Notes: generated from the sequence alone by a model not told the origin. Positions 23,477 to 32,307 are shown, numbered from the stretch's first letter. The stretch is DNA of 47,431 bases from Candidatus Sumerlaeota bacterium (GCA_026398575.1 JAPLSP010000100.1:1-47431), one strand, 5' to 3'. Translations and numbers: made by a program.

Positions 23477-25858
23477 TTATAAAGCGCCGTTCCCCGCAAG
23501 CGCCTTATTAATTGCCTTCATGGTCCGAAGGGTCCCGGACAATGCGCCGATGATTTGCCGGTATTGCCCGATCTCCTCCAGCGTCAGCTCGCGTCCTTTG
23601 CGATCCTTGAGCCATTTCAGGCAGACTTGGTATCCGCCGATTTGAAATCGCCAAACCGCTTCGGGAATCCGGTCAAAATATTGTGAAGTATTGATCCGGA
23701 CGCGCCCGGCTTTTGCTGCTGGCCTGGCTTTTTCAAAGCGCACGGCTTCAACGCGCCGCCGACCTTTGCCCATCAAGGGAGGGATGGCTTCAGCGGCGGC
23801 ACGCCCGCGCATGAGATGAAGCGCGATTAATTCCGAGCCTAGCTTGCATAACCTGCGAAAGAGCCGCAGACTGGCAGGAGGGGGAATGCGCGGGTAGCCA
23901 ATCTTCAGCATTTCGGCATGGCGGCAACGGTAGGAGGGGGCATGCAGAACAGCATAGATATAATGAAACACATCCTCGGGTCCGACGGTTCTCTTCAAGT
24001 CTCCTTTGCCCTCGGACGTGAAGGACAGGCTCAAACAAGCGGATAAATGATCTATGTATGCGGAAGCCAGATTGGGTTTGCGCCCCTTTCCTGAATCACA
24101 AATCACATCGGGAGCATCGCCATTGGAAGCTTTGCAATCGTCAGCGCCTTCATCGGGATAAAGATAAAGAGGAAAGACGTTCGCAATTCCGCGATTGCTG
24201 ACGAATACTCGGCATTCGGTTATTTGATCCGAGGCCAATGCATAGCAGAACTCCGGCGTGCGATACTGATACTGGCGCATGGCCGCCAACGCGAGATTAT
24301 CGCCCTGGAGTATATGCTTCATGATTTCCCAAGCTGGCCGGCTGGTCAGTCCGGGAGCGTAATACACCCAGCGTCCATCGAAGGGACGGTAAAGACAGCG
24401 CCGGATATTCGCAGGATCGAACGCCGTCCGTCGCCGGCGATCCGGCAGATCATAGCTGGAGGATCGCGTCACCCGATAGCGTTCGCGAAAGGCGGCGGAC
24501 AAACCTTCGGCGGAATAAAAAGCCTTCATGCGCTTTTCCAGCGAGCGGCGGTCGAAATCGAAAAACAAATCGTCCCGGTCCGTCTTGAAGCCATTTTGAT
24601 TCACAGGGAAAATATCTTTGAGGCTGGGCCATGACGCATATTCCTTGAGCGAATCCAAAGGCCTCGGGACGAAAAAGAAATCCGGCGCTTGGGGCGTCAG
24701 GCGCTTCCATTTGACGCTCTCGAGGTCCGTGTTCGCCAGAAAATCAAATTTCGCTTCCCGCAATCCCCAGAGATCGGCGTGATGTATTCGCGCAGTTTTT
24801 TTGCGCACCCCGGGCGTTTTACAAAAAATAGAAATCGCGACGCCTTGCTGAATATCAAACACGTTTTCATCCTTCGAGCCGTCCGGACAAGTCTCTTTCT
24901 TTTTCGAGGCGCCATGCAGATCCAGGAGATAAATGTCCGTGAATGTCTCCATCAAACTCTCGCGCATCCGACGGTGCGTCAGGCCGTCCAGAAAAGTATT
25001 GCTCGTGATCATGCCGATGACGCCGGCGCCGGTTCGCTCGATCCTCCATTGCGCCCACCGGATGAACTTGATGAAGTCATCATCGAGATTCAGTTTCTTT
25101 TCGGCCAATCCGCGCTTGTAGTCCTCGAGCAGCCGCGATATCTGCGCGCCCTTGTTCGTCATTCCGAAATTGGAGTAGGGAGGATTGCCCACGATGACGA
25201 GGATAGGCTGATCCTCATTGGCGAACGGCGCGGCTTCCGGCTGCGCGACATCCCTGGATGCGAACGGCGGCAGTCCCTGCAAATCGGGCGGCGCCTTTTC
25301 TTCGAGCGTGTTGCCAGGATAAACGCGCAAATGATCGCCGGAAGCGAAGGTGAAGCCGGTTTCAGCCAGGAGATTCTTCAGCCTCACGAGAGCAATGGCG
25401 CAAGGCTCGGGAAGCAGTTCCAAGCCAAAGACTCGCGGCAGCAGATCGCGCGATACATAGTCATTCCACGCGCCTGCCAACCTCTTGTTGATCCATGTTT
25501 CATGAATCTGCTGGATCACTTTATGGAGAAATATCCCCGTGCCCGCGGCCGGATCGAAGATCATCACGCGATGGTGTTTTTCAGCGCTCGCCCGGCGCCG
25601 TCTGCTATGGGCGTCACGCATCGGCGCGCGCAAAAGAATTTGCGAAGAATCCGCCAGCCCGTCCTTCAAGCCAAATTTCGTCTGAAGGATCTTGTCAACG
25701 CTCCGGACAATCCATAAGGCCACCGGCTCCGGCGTAAAATAAACGCCGCGCGCTTTACGCATCGCTGGGTCATGGACGGCAAGAAAAGATTCGTAAGAAT
25801 ACGCTGTGCCGTCTTCGCGCCCGTCGCGATGCTTAGAATCCGCGAGGACACGATTCAT
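23477..25858 (-). CDS. Orphan type ISP-like N6-adenine DNA methyltransferase with target-recognition domain
   Basis: A 793-residue protein matching the methyltransferase and recognition half of type ISP restriction-modification enzymes. The AdoMet motif I is DPAAGTG (102-108) and catalytic motif IV is NPPY (225-228), an N6-adenine type. The entry motif RGVYFTPEPVALWIVRSVD precedes them. The C terminus carries family blocks such as FHYIYAVLHAPSYR and IGGYQVCLKWLKDRKGR. The N-terminal nuclease and helicase domains of full enzymes such as LlaGI are absent, and none is encoded nearby. It may modify DNA without cutting, or use a distant partner. ATG 25858 has a GGAG site; the longer frame overlaps the HicB-like gene. 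Confidence 0.82.
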   Translation of the reverse strand: MNRVLADSKHRDGREDGTAYSYESFLAVHDPAMRKARGVYFTPEPVALWIVRSVDKILQTKFGLKDGLADSSQILLRAPMRDAHSRRRRASAEKHHRVMIFDPAAGTGIFLHKVIQQIHETWINKRLAGAWNDYVSRDLLPRVFGLELLPEPCAIALVRLKNLLAETGFTFASGDHLRVYPGNTLEEKAPPDLQGLPPFASRDVAQPEAAPFANEDQPILVIVGNPPYSNFGMTNKGAQISRLLEDYKRGLAEKKLNLDDDFIKFIRWAQWRIERTGAGVIGMITSNTFLDGLTHRRMRESLMETFTDIYLLDLHGASKKKETCPDGSKDENVFDIQQGVAISIFCKTPGVRKKTARIHHADLWGLREAKFDFLANTDLESVKWKRLTPQAPDFFFVPRPLDSLKEYASWPSLKDIFPVNQNGFKTDRDDLFFDFDRRSLEKRMKAFYSAEGLSAAFRERYRVTRSSSYDLPDRRRRTAFDPANIRRCLYRPFDGRWVYYAPGLTSRPAWEIMKHILQGDNLALAAMRQYQYRTPEFCYALASDQITECRVFVSNRGIANVFPLYLYPDEGADDCKASNGDAPDVICDSGKGRKPNLASAYIDHLSACLSLSFTSEGKGDLKRTVGPEDVFHYIYAVLHAPSYRCRHAEMLKIGYPRIPPPASLRLFRRLCKLGSELIALHLMRGRAAAEAIPPLMGKGRRRVEAVRFEKARPAAKAGRVRINTSQYFDRIPEAVWRFQIGGYQVCLKWLKDRKGRELTLEEIGQYRQIIGALSGTLRTMKAINKALAGNGAL

Positions 25859-25920
25859 ATTGGCTCCGCTTGTGGCTCGCGAGCGTTCAGATTCATCGGA
25901 ATTTATTACCGAGTGTTTGC

Positions 25921-26133
25921 TCAGGCATACATAAGCTTTCCCTTGGGTTCGGGAATTGCCCGTCCAAGTTCGCCAGCCGTTTCGATCCATTCCTGGATTA
26001 CAGTTTCCGCATTGGCCACTGCTTCATGATAGGTAGGTCCATCAGCCATGCAACCAGGCAATTCTGGGACCTCGACAATAAACGCCTGATCTTCAGCGCT
26101 CCAATAGATGACCATCTCATATTTGGCAATCAT
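25921..26133 (-). CDS. HicB-family antitoxin-like protein, orphan
   Basis: A 70-residue protein with the partial RNase H-fold HicB pattern: YEMVIYWSAEDQAFIVEVPELPGCMADG, then the helix TYHEAVANAETVIQEWI. In hicAB operons a short HicA mRNase gene is next to it. Here PEP carboxykinase ends 15 bp upstream and the methyltransferase starts 62 bp downstream, so no HicA is present. It has a good AAGGGA ribosome site. It lacks a C-terminal DNA-binding domain. A role without a toxin, or with a distant one, is possible. Confidence 0.85.
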   Translation of the reverse strand: MIAKYEMVIYWSAEDQAFIVEVPELPGCMADGPTYHEAVANAETVIQEWIETAGELGRAIPEPKGKLMYA

Positions 26134-26148
26134 GCCGATCCCTTTCCA

Positions 26149-27933
26149 TCATTCCCCCAGCCTCCCGCGCAGCGCATTAAGCTCGGTGAGCATTTCGCCC
26201 GGCAGGCGGTCGCCGATCTGGTCGAAGAATTTTTTGATTTCCTCGGTCTCTTTGCGCCAGGCCACCCGGTCCACCGTCAACAGCCTCTTCATCGTTTCCT
26301 GGCTGATATCGAGGCCCGTCAGATCGAGCGAATCGGGCGCAGGGACGTTGCCGATCGGGGTTTCAACGCCGTGCGCGTTGCCGCGGCAGCGGTCAATGAT
26401 CCATTCCAGCACGCGCAGATTATCGCCGAAGCCCGGCCACAGGAATTTGCCGCTGTCATCCTGCCGGAACCAGTTGACGTGGAAAATCCTGGGCGCAACC
26501 TCGAGACTACGGCCAACGTCGAGCCAATGCCGGAAATAGTCGCCCATGTTGTATCCGCAGAAGGGCAGCATGGCCATCGGGTCGCGCCGCACCTGCCCGG
26601 TGGCGCCAACGGCGGCGGCGGTCATCTCGGAGGCCATCGTGGCGCCGACGAAAATGCCGTGCTGCCAGTTGAAGGATTGATAGACGAGTGGCGCGAGCTG
26701 AGCGCGCCGTCCGCCGAAGACAATGGCCGAGATCAGCACGCCGTGGTGATGCTCGACGCGCGTGGAAATCGTCGGGCATTGCGTGATGGGCGCCGTGAAG
26801 CGGCTGTTGGGATGGGCGGCTTTTTCCTTCGTGCCGTCCGAATTGGCCATGCCGGGCGTCCACTTGCGCCCGCGCCAGTTGATCCCTTCCGGAGGCGCCG
26901 GGTCGTCGTGTCCTTCCCACCAGATGGTCTGGTCGGGCTTGAGGAGCACGTTGGTGAAGATCGTGTTGCGCTTGATGGCGGCCATCGCGTTGGGATTGCT
27001 TTTGGCGTTCGTGCCGGGCGCCACGCCGAAGAATCCATATTCGGGATTGACCGCCCACAGCTGGCCGTCGGTGTCAATGCGCATCCAGGCGATGTCATCG
27101 CCGAGCGTCCAGATGCGGTAGCCTTTCTCCTTCAGCCCCTTGGGCGGGACGAGCATCGCCAGATTCGTTTTGCCGCAGGCGCTCGGGAAGGCGGCGGCGA
27201 TATAAAACACGCGTCCGTCGGGATCTTCCACGCCCATGATCAGCATGTGTTCGGCCAGCCAGCCCTCTTCATGCGCCAGGTGGCTGGCGATGCGCAGGCT
27301 CAGGCATTTCTTGCCGAGCAGCGCGTTGCCGCCATAGCCCGAGCCGACGCTCCAGATCGCATTGTCCTGCGGGAAGTGCAGGATGAGGCGCTTCTTGTCG
27401 TCCACCTGCGCCTTGCCGTGGACGCATCGTGTGAACTCGCCGATGGCGCCCAGTTTCTTCAAGACTTTGTCGCCCACGCGCGTCATGATGCGCATGTTCA
27501 ATGCGACGTAGATGCTATCGGTGATCTGCACGCCGATCTTGCTGAAGGGCGAGCCGACGGGCCCCATCGAGAAGGGAATGACGTACATCGTGCGCCCCTT
27601 CATCGAGCCGGCAAGGATCTCGGCGGCCTGGCGATAGCCATCCTCCGGCTTCAGCCAGTTGTTGGTGGGCCCGGCGTCTTTCTTGTGCGGGGTGCAGATG
27701 AACGTGAGATGCTCGGTTCGGGCCACGTCGTTTTCGGCGGTGCGATGGTAAAAGCATCCCGGCAGGACGTCCGGATTCAGGCGGGTGAGTTCCCCCGTTG
27801 AGCAGGCTTCATTTTCCAGCGCCTCTTTTTCCTTTTCGCTGCCGTCCATCCAGTGGATTTTGTCCGGCTGGCAAAGCTGCGCGATTTGCTCGACCCACAA
27901 TCGCAGTTCCCGGTGTTCAGCGCGGTCCGGCAT
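26149..27933 (-). CDS. pckG: Phosphoenolpyruvate carboxykinase, GTP-dependent
   Basis: Converts oxaloacetate and GTP to PEP, CO2 and GDP in gluconeogenesis or, in some anaerobes, runs in reverse. The kinase loop is FPSACGKTN (249-257) with the reactive Cys 253 of the GTP family. Other family blocks present are YVIPFSMGP, TLGDDIAWM, NPEYGFFGVAPGT and FGGRRAQLAPLVY. At 594 residues it is full length. An AGGAG site lies six bases before ATG 27933. It is upstream of the HicB-like gene on the same strand. Confidence 0.97.
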   Translation of the reverse strand: MPDRAEHRELRLWVEQIAQLCQPDKIHWMDGSEKEKEALENEACSTGELTRLNPDVLPGCFYHRTAENDVARTEHLTFICTPHKKDAGPTNNWLKPEDGYRQAAEILAGSMKGRTMYVIPFSMGPVGSPFSKIGVQITDSIYVALNMRIMTRVGDKVLKKLGAIGEFTRCVHGKAQVDDKKRLILHFPQDNAIWSVGSGYGGNALLGKKCLSLRIASHLAHEEGWLAEHMLIMGVEDPDGRVFYIAAAFPSACGKTNLAMLVPPKGLKEKGYRIWTLGDDIAWMRIDTDGQLWAVNPEYGFFGVAPGTNAKSNPNAMAAIKRNTIFTNVLLKPDQTIWWEGHDDPAPPEGINWRGRKWTPGMANSDGTKEKAAHPNSRFTAPITQCPTISTRVEHHHGVLISAIVFGGRRAQLAPLVYQSFNWQHGIFVGATMASEMTAAAVGATGQVRRDPMAMLPFCGYNMGDYFRHWLDVGRSLEVAPRIFHVNWFRQDDSGKFLWPGFGDNLRVLEWIIDRCRGNAHGVETPIGNVPAPDSLDLTGLDISQETMKRLLTVDRVAWRKETEEIKKFFDQIGDRLPGEMLTELNALRGRLGE

Positions 27934-27970
27934 ATTGGACTCCTATGCTAAAAATTATTATGGCCGAAGA

Positions 27971-28004
27971 GATTTGAAAACTGACATTCGAGATTTGAAA
28001 TATC
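27971..28004. repeat. Short heptamer array AGATTTG/AAACTG-type
   Basis: Five heptamers in register (AGATTTG, AAAACTG, ACATTCG, AGATTTG, AAATATC) lie between PEP carboxykinase and the HEPN module. It resembles the inverse of the AATTTCA array at 35803-35837. Confidence 0.6.
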
Positions 28005-28016
28005 TCTGAATGCAGC

Positions 28017-28322
28017 TCATTTTATTCCCAACCGATCAGCTTCCTCCGCTGTCAGACCCATGGCGGCGGTGACTTTCTGCATTTCTTCCTCGCCTCTTAC
28101 CTCTTCGAACGCATCCATAACGATTCTTGATCGAATGCTTTGTTCCAGATCTTTCCACTTGGACCAGATGACAAACAAGTGCGTCGTGAAGGGGCTCGGA
28201 CGCTCGATGATGATATCGGGCTCGCCGCTTTCCTTTGGGTTTTCCAGCTCAGCCTTCAGCTCAGCTAACAGCGCCGCCTCTTCAGGCACATCCGTTCGCA
28301 AGAGCGCATCACGTATTGGCAT
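28017..28322 (-). CDS. Small conserved partner of the HEPN protein, function unknown
   Basis: A 101-residue acidic protein. The N-terminal half has two short helices (RDALLRTDVPEEAALLAELKAEL). The centre reads HLFVIWSKWKDLEQSIRSRIVMDAFEEV and the end TAAMGLTAEEADRLGI. Small proteins with a VIW-x-W...R-x-IVMDA centre are, as I recall, found beside HEPN proteins in cyanobacteria and other phyla, without assigned function. It starts three bases after the HEPN stop, so the two are co-transcribed and probably coupled. An antitoxin or effector partner role is inferred from that layout only. Confidence 0.7.
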   Translation of the reverse strand: MPIRDALLRTDVPEEAALLAELKAELENPKESGEPDIIIERPSPFTTHLFVIWSKWKDLEQSIRSRIVMDAFEEVRGEEEMQKVTAAMGLTAEEADRLGIK

Positions 28323-28325
28323 AGT

Positions 28326-28811
28326 TTATCTCCTTATTCTGGCATGATTACTGGCGAGCCATCCTACATGTATAATAAAGCGTTCGGCATCGTCTTTCGT
28401 TGCCTTTCCGGGGCGATAGCGCATTCCTATGAACCAGTCGTTGAAAATGACAGCCATTACCTGCAAGAAACGATTGGGTGCTTTCTGCATGCCTCGCCGT
28501 CTCTGAATAATTTCCTGTGACCAGAACCAAAGCCCATGCCCTGATTCAAACTGTGCATCATAAGATGGTTTATAGCTCTTTCGACTTAATGGATAGTAAT
28601 AGTCCTCCGCGATATCCGATGGCTTTGCGCCTCCCAAAAAATAGCAAGCGGTTTTTAGGTACATCTCCGCCGCAAGCCCGGCAATGTAGATTGCAGTATG
28701 GTACTTGCCTGACTTGCAGAGCGCGTTGGCTTCATCCAAGCGGCGAGAAGCAGAAATCTCCAAATCCTGCACCGTTTCATCAGTGGCTGTTAGGAGCGCT
28801 CGATATCCCAT
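28326..28811 (-). CDS. HEPN-domain protein
   Basis: All-helical protein of 161 residues. The HEPN core is ASRRLDEANALCKSGKYHT followed by AIYIAGLAAEMYLKTACYF, the usual helix pair. HEPN proteins act as metal-independent RNases, nucleotidyltransferase partners or inactive scaffolds. The canonical R-x4-6-H catalytic pair is not clearly present; the nearest is RFIIH in the last helix (R-x3-H). ATG 28811 (MGYRALL) is preferred. ATG 28850 and 28847 also fit but lie in a small 17-bp duplication shared with the end of leuD. The partner gene follows after three bases. Confidence 0.72.
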   Translation of the reverse strand: MGYRALLTATDETVQDLEISASRRLDEANALCKSGKYHTAIYIAGLAAEMYLKTACYFLGGAKPSDIAEDYYYPLSRKSYKPSYDAQFESGHGLWFWSQEIIQRRRGMQKAPNRFLQVMAVIFNDWFIGMRYRPGKATKDDAERFIIHVGWLASNHARIRR

Positions 28812-28841
28812 CTTTCGCCAGATCCCTTCCGGAGGGTTTCC

Positions 28842-28872
28842 TGCCATCATCCCTGCTTTGCCATCATCCCTG
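28842..28872. repeat. Short direct repeat at the leuD/HEPN junction
   Basis: TGCCATCATCCCTG occurs at 28842-28855 and again at 28859-28872. One copy holds the leuD stop, the other the longest possible HEPN start. The duplication makes HEPN starts at 28850 suspect. Confidence 0.8.
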
Positions 28873-29433
28873 TTTTGGCATCAGTCCATGCGCGCGCGCA
28901 TAGGCAAAGACATCGCCCGCCTCCAGGATGGGCAGGATGTCTCCCAATGGCTTCAGCGAAAAGACGCGGTCCGGCGCGCTCAGGCGCAGTTCGTTCTTCT
29001 TCAAATCCACCACCGCGATCTCGCCGGTTTTTAGCTGTTCGATCAAGCGCGCGGGAGTCTCCACCGGCGCCAGATACCCGCCATTGACGCTGTTGCGGAA
29101 GAAAATGCGCGCGTAGGATTCGGCGATGACCGCCTCGACGCCCGCTTCCCGAAGCGCAAACGGCGCATGTTCGCGCGACGAGCCGCATCCGAAATTCTTG
29201 CCGGCGACAATGATACGGAATTCGGAAACCGTTTTCCCCTCGGCGACGAACGGCGTCGAGCCTGCCGGGCGCCCGGCCTGCTGGATGGGCACGCCGCTCA
29301 AGGCATATTTGCCGAACAGTTTGCGCTCCTGCGGATCGCTCAGACGATAGACAAGATACTCGGCGGGAATGATCTGATCCGTATCAATATTATCGCCAAG
29401 CACGTAGATGCGGCCTTCGATTAATGTTCTCAT
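28864..29433 (-). CDS. leuD: 3-isopropylmalate dehydratase small subunit
   Basis: Small subunit of the aconitase-superfamily enzyme of leucine synthesis (or a homoaconitase-type relative); it needs a LeuC Fe-S large subunit. The swivelling domain motifs are GDNIDTDQIIPAEYL near the N terminus and GKNFGCGSSREHAPFAL, the substrate-binding loop. The product is 189 residues, normal for the short archaeal/bacterial type. ATG 29433 has an AGGAGG site nine bases upstream. The longer frame to 29655 is not needed. No leuC is adjacent. Confidence 0.93.
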   Translation of the reverse strand: MRTLIEGRIYVLGDNIDTDQIIPAEYLVYRLSDPQERKLFGKYALSGVPIQQAGRPAGSTPFVAEGKTVSEFRIIVAGKNFGCGSSREHAPFALREAGVEAVIAESYARIFFRNSVNGGYLAPVETPARLIEQLKTGEIAVVDLKKNELRLSAPDRVFSLKPLGDILPILEAGDVFAYARAHGLMPKQG

Positions 29434-29733
29434 GGGCGGCGCCTCCTTCTTTTTGCACTCTAAACGCCAATCAAAAACGTTATGCGCAACGCTTAAGAAG
29501 CGTAGTTTACATGATTCCGGCCCCGAAGCAAGCCGGATATTTCGCCCGGATATTTCGCTCCTTCCGCGCCAAGATCGTGGCCGCGCAAAATAAAATACGC
29601 TGGCGCCGCTTCTTTGCGTCATAAATGCCTTGACCCGTTTGGCTCTGATGGGCAAATTATTATCTTTCTCGCCTGCTGCCCGCTGTTTCTCGCTGACGCG
29701 CTGGCTCTCTTGACAACAGGTCTTTAGATTCTT
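29434..29733. other. Divergent promoter region of leuD and thrB
   Basis: Three hundred bases without a gene. A TTGACA at 29710-29715 is followed 17 bp later by TATGAC, which overlaps the thrB start codon, so its use as a promoter is unclear. I find no attenuator-like leader peptide or tRNA. Confidence 0.4.
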
Positions 29734-30681
29734 ATGACGATAAAGAAAAAAGATGCGCCAGCCGTAGTGGCGCGGCGCGTGCGTGTGCGCGTTCCGGCTT
29801 CCACTTCCAACCTCGGACCGGGATTCGATTGCCTGGGCCTGGCGCTTTCGCTTTATAATATCTTTGTCCTCGAACCGGCCGACGAGGTTTCAGTCAGCGT
29901 CCATTTCCAGAATAACGACGAGCACGACGGACAGCTCATGGACAGTGGACGCAACAACCTGGTCTGGCGCGCGGCCAGCGAGGTGATCCGCCGCTGCGGA
30001 GCGCGCCTGCCGGGATTGAAGATCAAAATGGACATCGCCGTGCCGCTGGCGCGAGGCCTGGGCAGCAGCGCAACCGCCATCATCGCCGGCGTCGCGGGGG
30101 CCAACGCCCTCCTCGGCGCGCCCCTGAGCGACGATGAAGTGTTCCGCCTCATTGCCAACTTCGAAGGGCATCCGGACAACGTGGCCGCCTCTTATTACGG
30201 CGGCCTGACGGTTGCGACAACGCACAACGGCATTCCGCGCGTCATCCGCTATTCGGCGAACCAGACGCTGCGGGCCGTCGCCGCCATTCCTCCCTATCCG
30301 CTTTCGACCGAAAAGGCGCGCGCGGCGCTGCCGAAGGAAATCCCCTTCGCCGACGCGGCGCACAACGTTGCGCGGGTCCCTTTTGTGATACATGCGCTGA
30401 TCGAAGGCGACGTCGAACGTCTGGGGTGGGCCATGGACGACCGCATGCATGAGCCGTACCGGATCGCGCTCCTGCGCAACGGACGGGCGATCCGCAAGGC
30501 GGCGCAAAACGCGGGAGCGGCCGGCGTGGCGATCAGCGGCGCCGGCCCGACGATGATCGCGTTTTGTCTCGAGCCTCAGGCCAAGGCCGTCGCCGAAGCG
30601 ATGCGCGGCCAGATGAAAGAAGGGCGCGTGGAAATCCTCGAAATCGAAAGCAAAGGCGTTCGGACAACGATCAAAAAATGA
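29734..30681 (+). CDS. thrB: Homoserine kinase
   Basis: GHMP-family kinase that phosphorylates L-homoserine in threonine synthesis. Motif 1 is PASTSNLGPGFD (21-32), motif 2 the phosphate loop PLARGLGSSATAI (104-116) and motif 3 GVAISGAGPTMIAF (264-277). At 315 residues it has standard length. The Shine-Dalgarno is weak. Its stop overlaps the ATG of the LolA-like gene by four bases (ATGA at 30678-30681), so the two are translated together. Divergent from leuD; both serve amino-acid synthesis. Confidence 0.94.
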   Translation: MTIKKKDAPAVVARRVRVRVPASTSNLGPGFDCLGLALSLYNIFVLEPADEVSVSVHFQNNDEHDGQLMDSGRNNLVWRAASEVIRRCGARLPGLKIKMDIAVPLARGLGSSATAIIAGVAGANALLGAPLSDDEVFRLIANFEGHPDNVAASYYGGLTVATTHNGIPRVIRYSANQTLRAVAAIPPYPLSTEKARAALPKEIPFADAAHNVARVPFVIHALIEGDVERLGWAMDDRMHEPYRIALLRNGRAIRKAAQNAGAAGVAISGAGPTMIAFCLEPQAKAVAEAMRGQMKEGRVEILEIESKGVRTTIKK

Positions 30682-31625
30682 GACGCGCTGGACGGTTATG
30701 GTTGTTGTGGGCCCCAAGGCTGGCGGCGTTGCTGACAGGCCTGTGCGTGAGCGCATCATTGAGTTTGTTCCTGCCGGCAGTCGCATCCGCCCAGGCCGCT
30801 GCGGAGGCGGAACGCGCCACGGCCAGACCTTCGCTCGCGCCTTCCGACGCCGTGGCGCCGGCGCCCGTTGTCGCCGCTTCCCCCACGCCCCGGCCAATCC
30901 CGCCCTCCACTCCTGATGCGACGCCCGCCGCCGGAACCGAAACCAGGGAGCCGGCGCTGCCCGCCTGGGCGCCACCTCCGGCCATCGCCGCCAATCCCGG
31001 CATGACCCTGATCCATAAAGTGGAATTCCGCCGGCGATGGATGAGTTCCCTCGAAGGCAGGTTCATCGAGATTCGCTCTTCGCCATCGTTCATCCGTGAC
31101 GTGGTGACGACCGGTTCGTTTTATTTTACCCGCGAACCCTGGCGGCTGCGATGCGATATGGTCACGATGGGGGAGGCGGTCACTTCGCCCGTTCGCAGCA
31201 TTTTATGGGTTGATGGAGGCTATACCTATGACTATGTCCCTCAGACGAATCAAGTGACGATGTACGCGCCACGCTTATCGGACAGCTGGTTCCCCAAGGC
31301 TCATTTCCTTCTATTGGGCTTTTTTCTCGATCCCAAGGACGTGGTGAATCTGTTCGCGGTCGAGCGGATTCAACCCGATCCGGATGACCGGCATTTCCGG
31401 TTGAAACTGGTTCCATATTTTCCCGCTGAGATGGGAGGGGTGTCGCTTTTGCTGGTGGACTTCGAGCGAACGGCGTTGTATCCTACCCGCGTTTTCCTGA
31501 CGGAAGAAGGAGGCGAACAAACGGAAATTCGCCTCAGCGACATCCAAGTGAACGTCCCGGTGGACGAAAGCTTCGAAACCCGTTTGACGCCGTCATATCA
31601 AGGCGCCAAACTCGTGCGCCGGTGA
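30678..31625 (+). CDS. LolA-like outer-membrane lipoprotein carrier
   Basis: Exported protein of 315 residues. The signal peptide covers about residues 1-38 (Arg-rich start, hydrophobic LLTGLCVSASLSLFLP, AVASA). A Pro/Ala-rich linker of about 65 residues follows. The mature domain matches the LolA half-barrel pattern: RFIEIRSS, GSFYFTREPWRLRCD and DGGYTYDYVPQTNQVTMY. LolA carries lipoproteins across the periplasm. The long linker could tether the domain if the signal is uncleaved. The frame is open back to 30564, but ATG 30678, overlapping the thrB stop, gives the signal peptide. An LptE-like gene follows. Confidence 0.8.
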   Translation: MRRAGRLWLLWAPRLAALLTGLCVSASLSLFLPAVASAQAAAEAERATARPSLAPSDAVAPAPVVAASPTPRPIPPSTPDATPAAGTETREPALPAWAPPPAIAANPGMTLIHKVEFRRRWMSSLEGRFIEIRSSPSFIRDVVTTGSFYFTREPWRLRCDMVTMGEAVTSPVRSILWVDGGYTYDYVPQTNQVTMYAPRLSDSWFPKAHFLLLGFFLDPKDVVNLFAVERIQPDPDDRHFRLKLVPYFPAEMGGVSLLLVDFERTALYPTRVFLTEEGGEQTEIRLSDIQVNVPVDESFETRLTPSYQGAKLVRR

Positions 31626-31650
31626 AAAAATAAGAGAGAGAGTTTCAACG

Positions 31651-32307
31651 ATGATTCCCGCTTCGCACCAATCCGCAATCCGCAATCCGCAATCCGCAAT
31701 TAAAGCTATAGCCTTGGCGGCGCTTGCAATGATGGCGTTTGGCTGCGCCACGATTCCCTATTCGCGCCTGCTGGACAATAACATCCGGAGCGTCTATGTC
31801 ACGATGCTCCGCAACGACGCCTATGAACCGGGCGTGGAAGAGGATTTGACCCGTTCGCTTCAGGAAATCTTCATCGAGGATGGCCGCATCGCCGTGACGC
31901 GCGAAAAGCAAGCCGATATGCTTCTGGAAGGGAAAGTCAATTCCTATAAGATCGCTCCCCGCGGCTTCGAGGCGGATGAATTCGCCTGGTATTCAATCAT
32001 CGAGATCACGGCGGAAGTGACCGCCTACGATCCCTATGACTACGACCGCCAGTTCCCTTTGGGCACGTGGAAGGGCATTACGATCCGCCATGAGTACATC
32101 AGCGACACGCGCCGGATCAAGCGATTGACCGAGACAGACGATAAAAAGCTCGCCCTCAAGCGGCTGGCTCAGCGTATTTTCACCCGGGTGATGTACTCGC
32201 GCCCCGACGATATCGAGAAAATCAGGGAAAAGCGCGATGAAACCATCCAAGCCGCCCGCGTCCGCGAGCGCCAAATCCAGTTCCGCTCGGCCTACGCCCC
32301 TGAGTAA
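31651..32307 (+). CDS. LptE-like outer-membrane assembly lipoprotein
   Basis: Lipoprotein of 218 residues with the lipobox AFGC (Cys near residue 32). The mature domain resembles LptE: SVYVTMLRNDAYEPGVEEDLTRSL, then ADMLLEGKVNSYKI and a later beta-rich segment, ending in a charged helix. LptE plugs LptD in the lipopolysaccharide-insertion complex; no lptD is nearby. The segment between the start ATG and the hydrophobic core is encoded by four AATCCGC heptamers, so the signal peptide has been lengthened by a repeat array. It follows the LolA-like gene after 25 bp. Confidence 0.72.
   Translation: MIPASHQSAIRNPQSAIKAIALAALAMMAFGCATIPYSRLLDNNIRSVYVTMLRNDAYEPGVEEDLTRSLQEIFIEDGRIAVTREKQADMLLEGKVNSYKIAPRGFEADEFAWYSIIEITAEVTAYDPYDYDRQFPLGTWKGITIRHEYISDTRRIKRLTETDDKKLALKRLAQRIFTRVMYSRPDDIEKIREKRDETIQAARVRERQIQFRSAYAPE
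31670..31698. repeat. AATCCGC heptamer x4 inside the LptE signal peptide
   Basis: Four exact tandem heptamers. The same word is present at 14980-15007 inside the permease gene. It encodes Ser-Ala-Ile-Arg-Asn-Pro-Gln units. Confidence 0.9.

Noticed and set aside
25870..27801. Long plus-strand frame of 643 codons
   Set aside because: It lies opposite pckG and the HicB-like and methyltransferase starts; codon-bias shadow of GC-rich genes.
29710..29738. TTGACA-N17-TATGAC promoter for thrB
   Set aside because: The -10 would overlap the start codon and transcription would begin inside the gene; not convincing.
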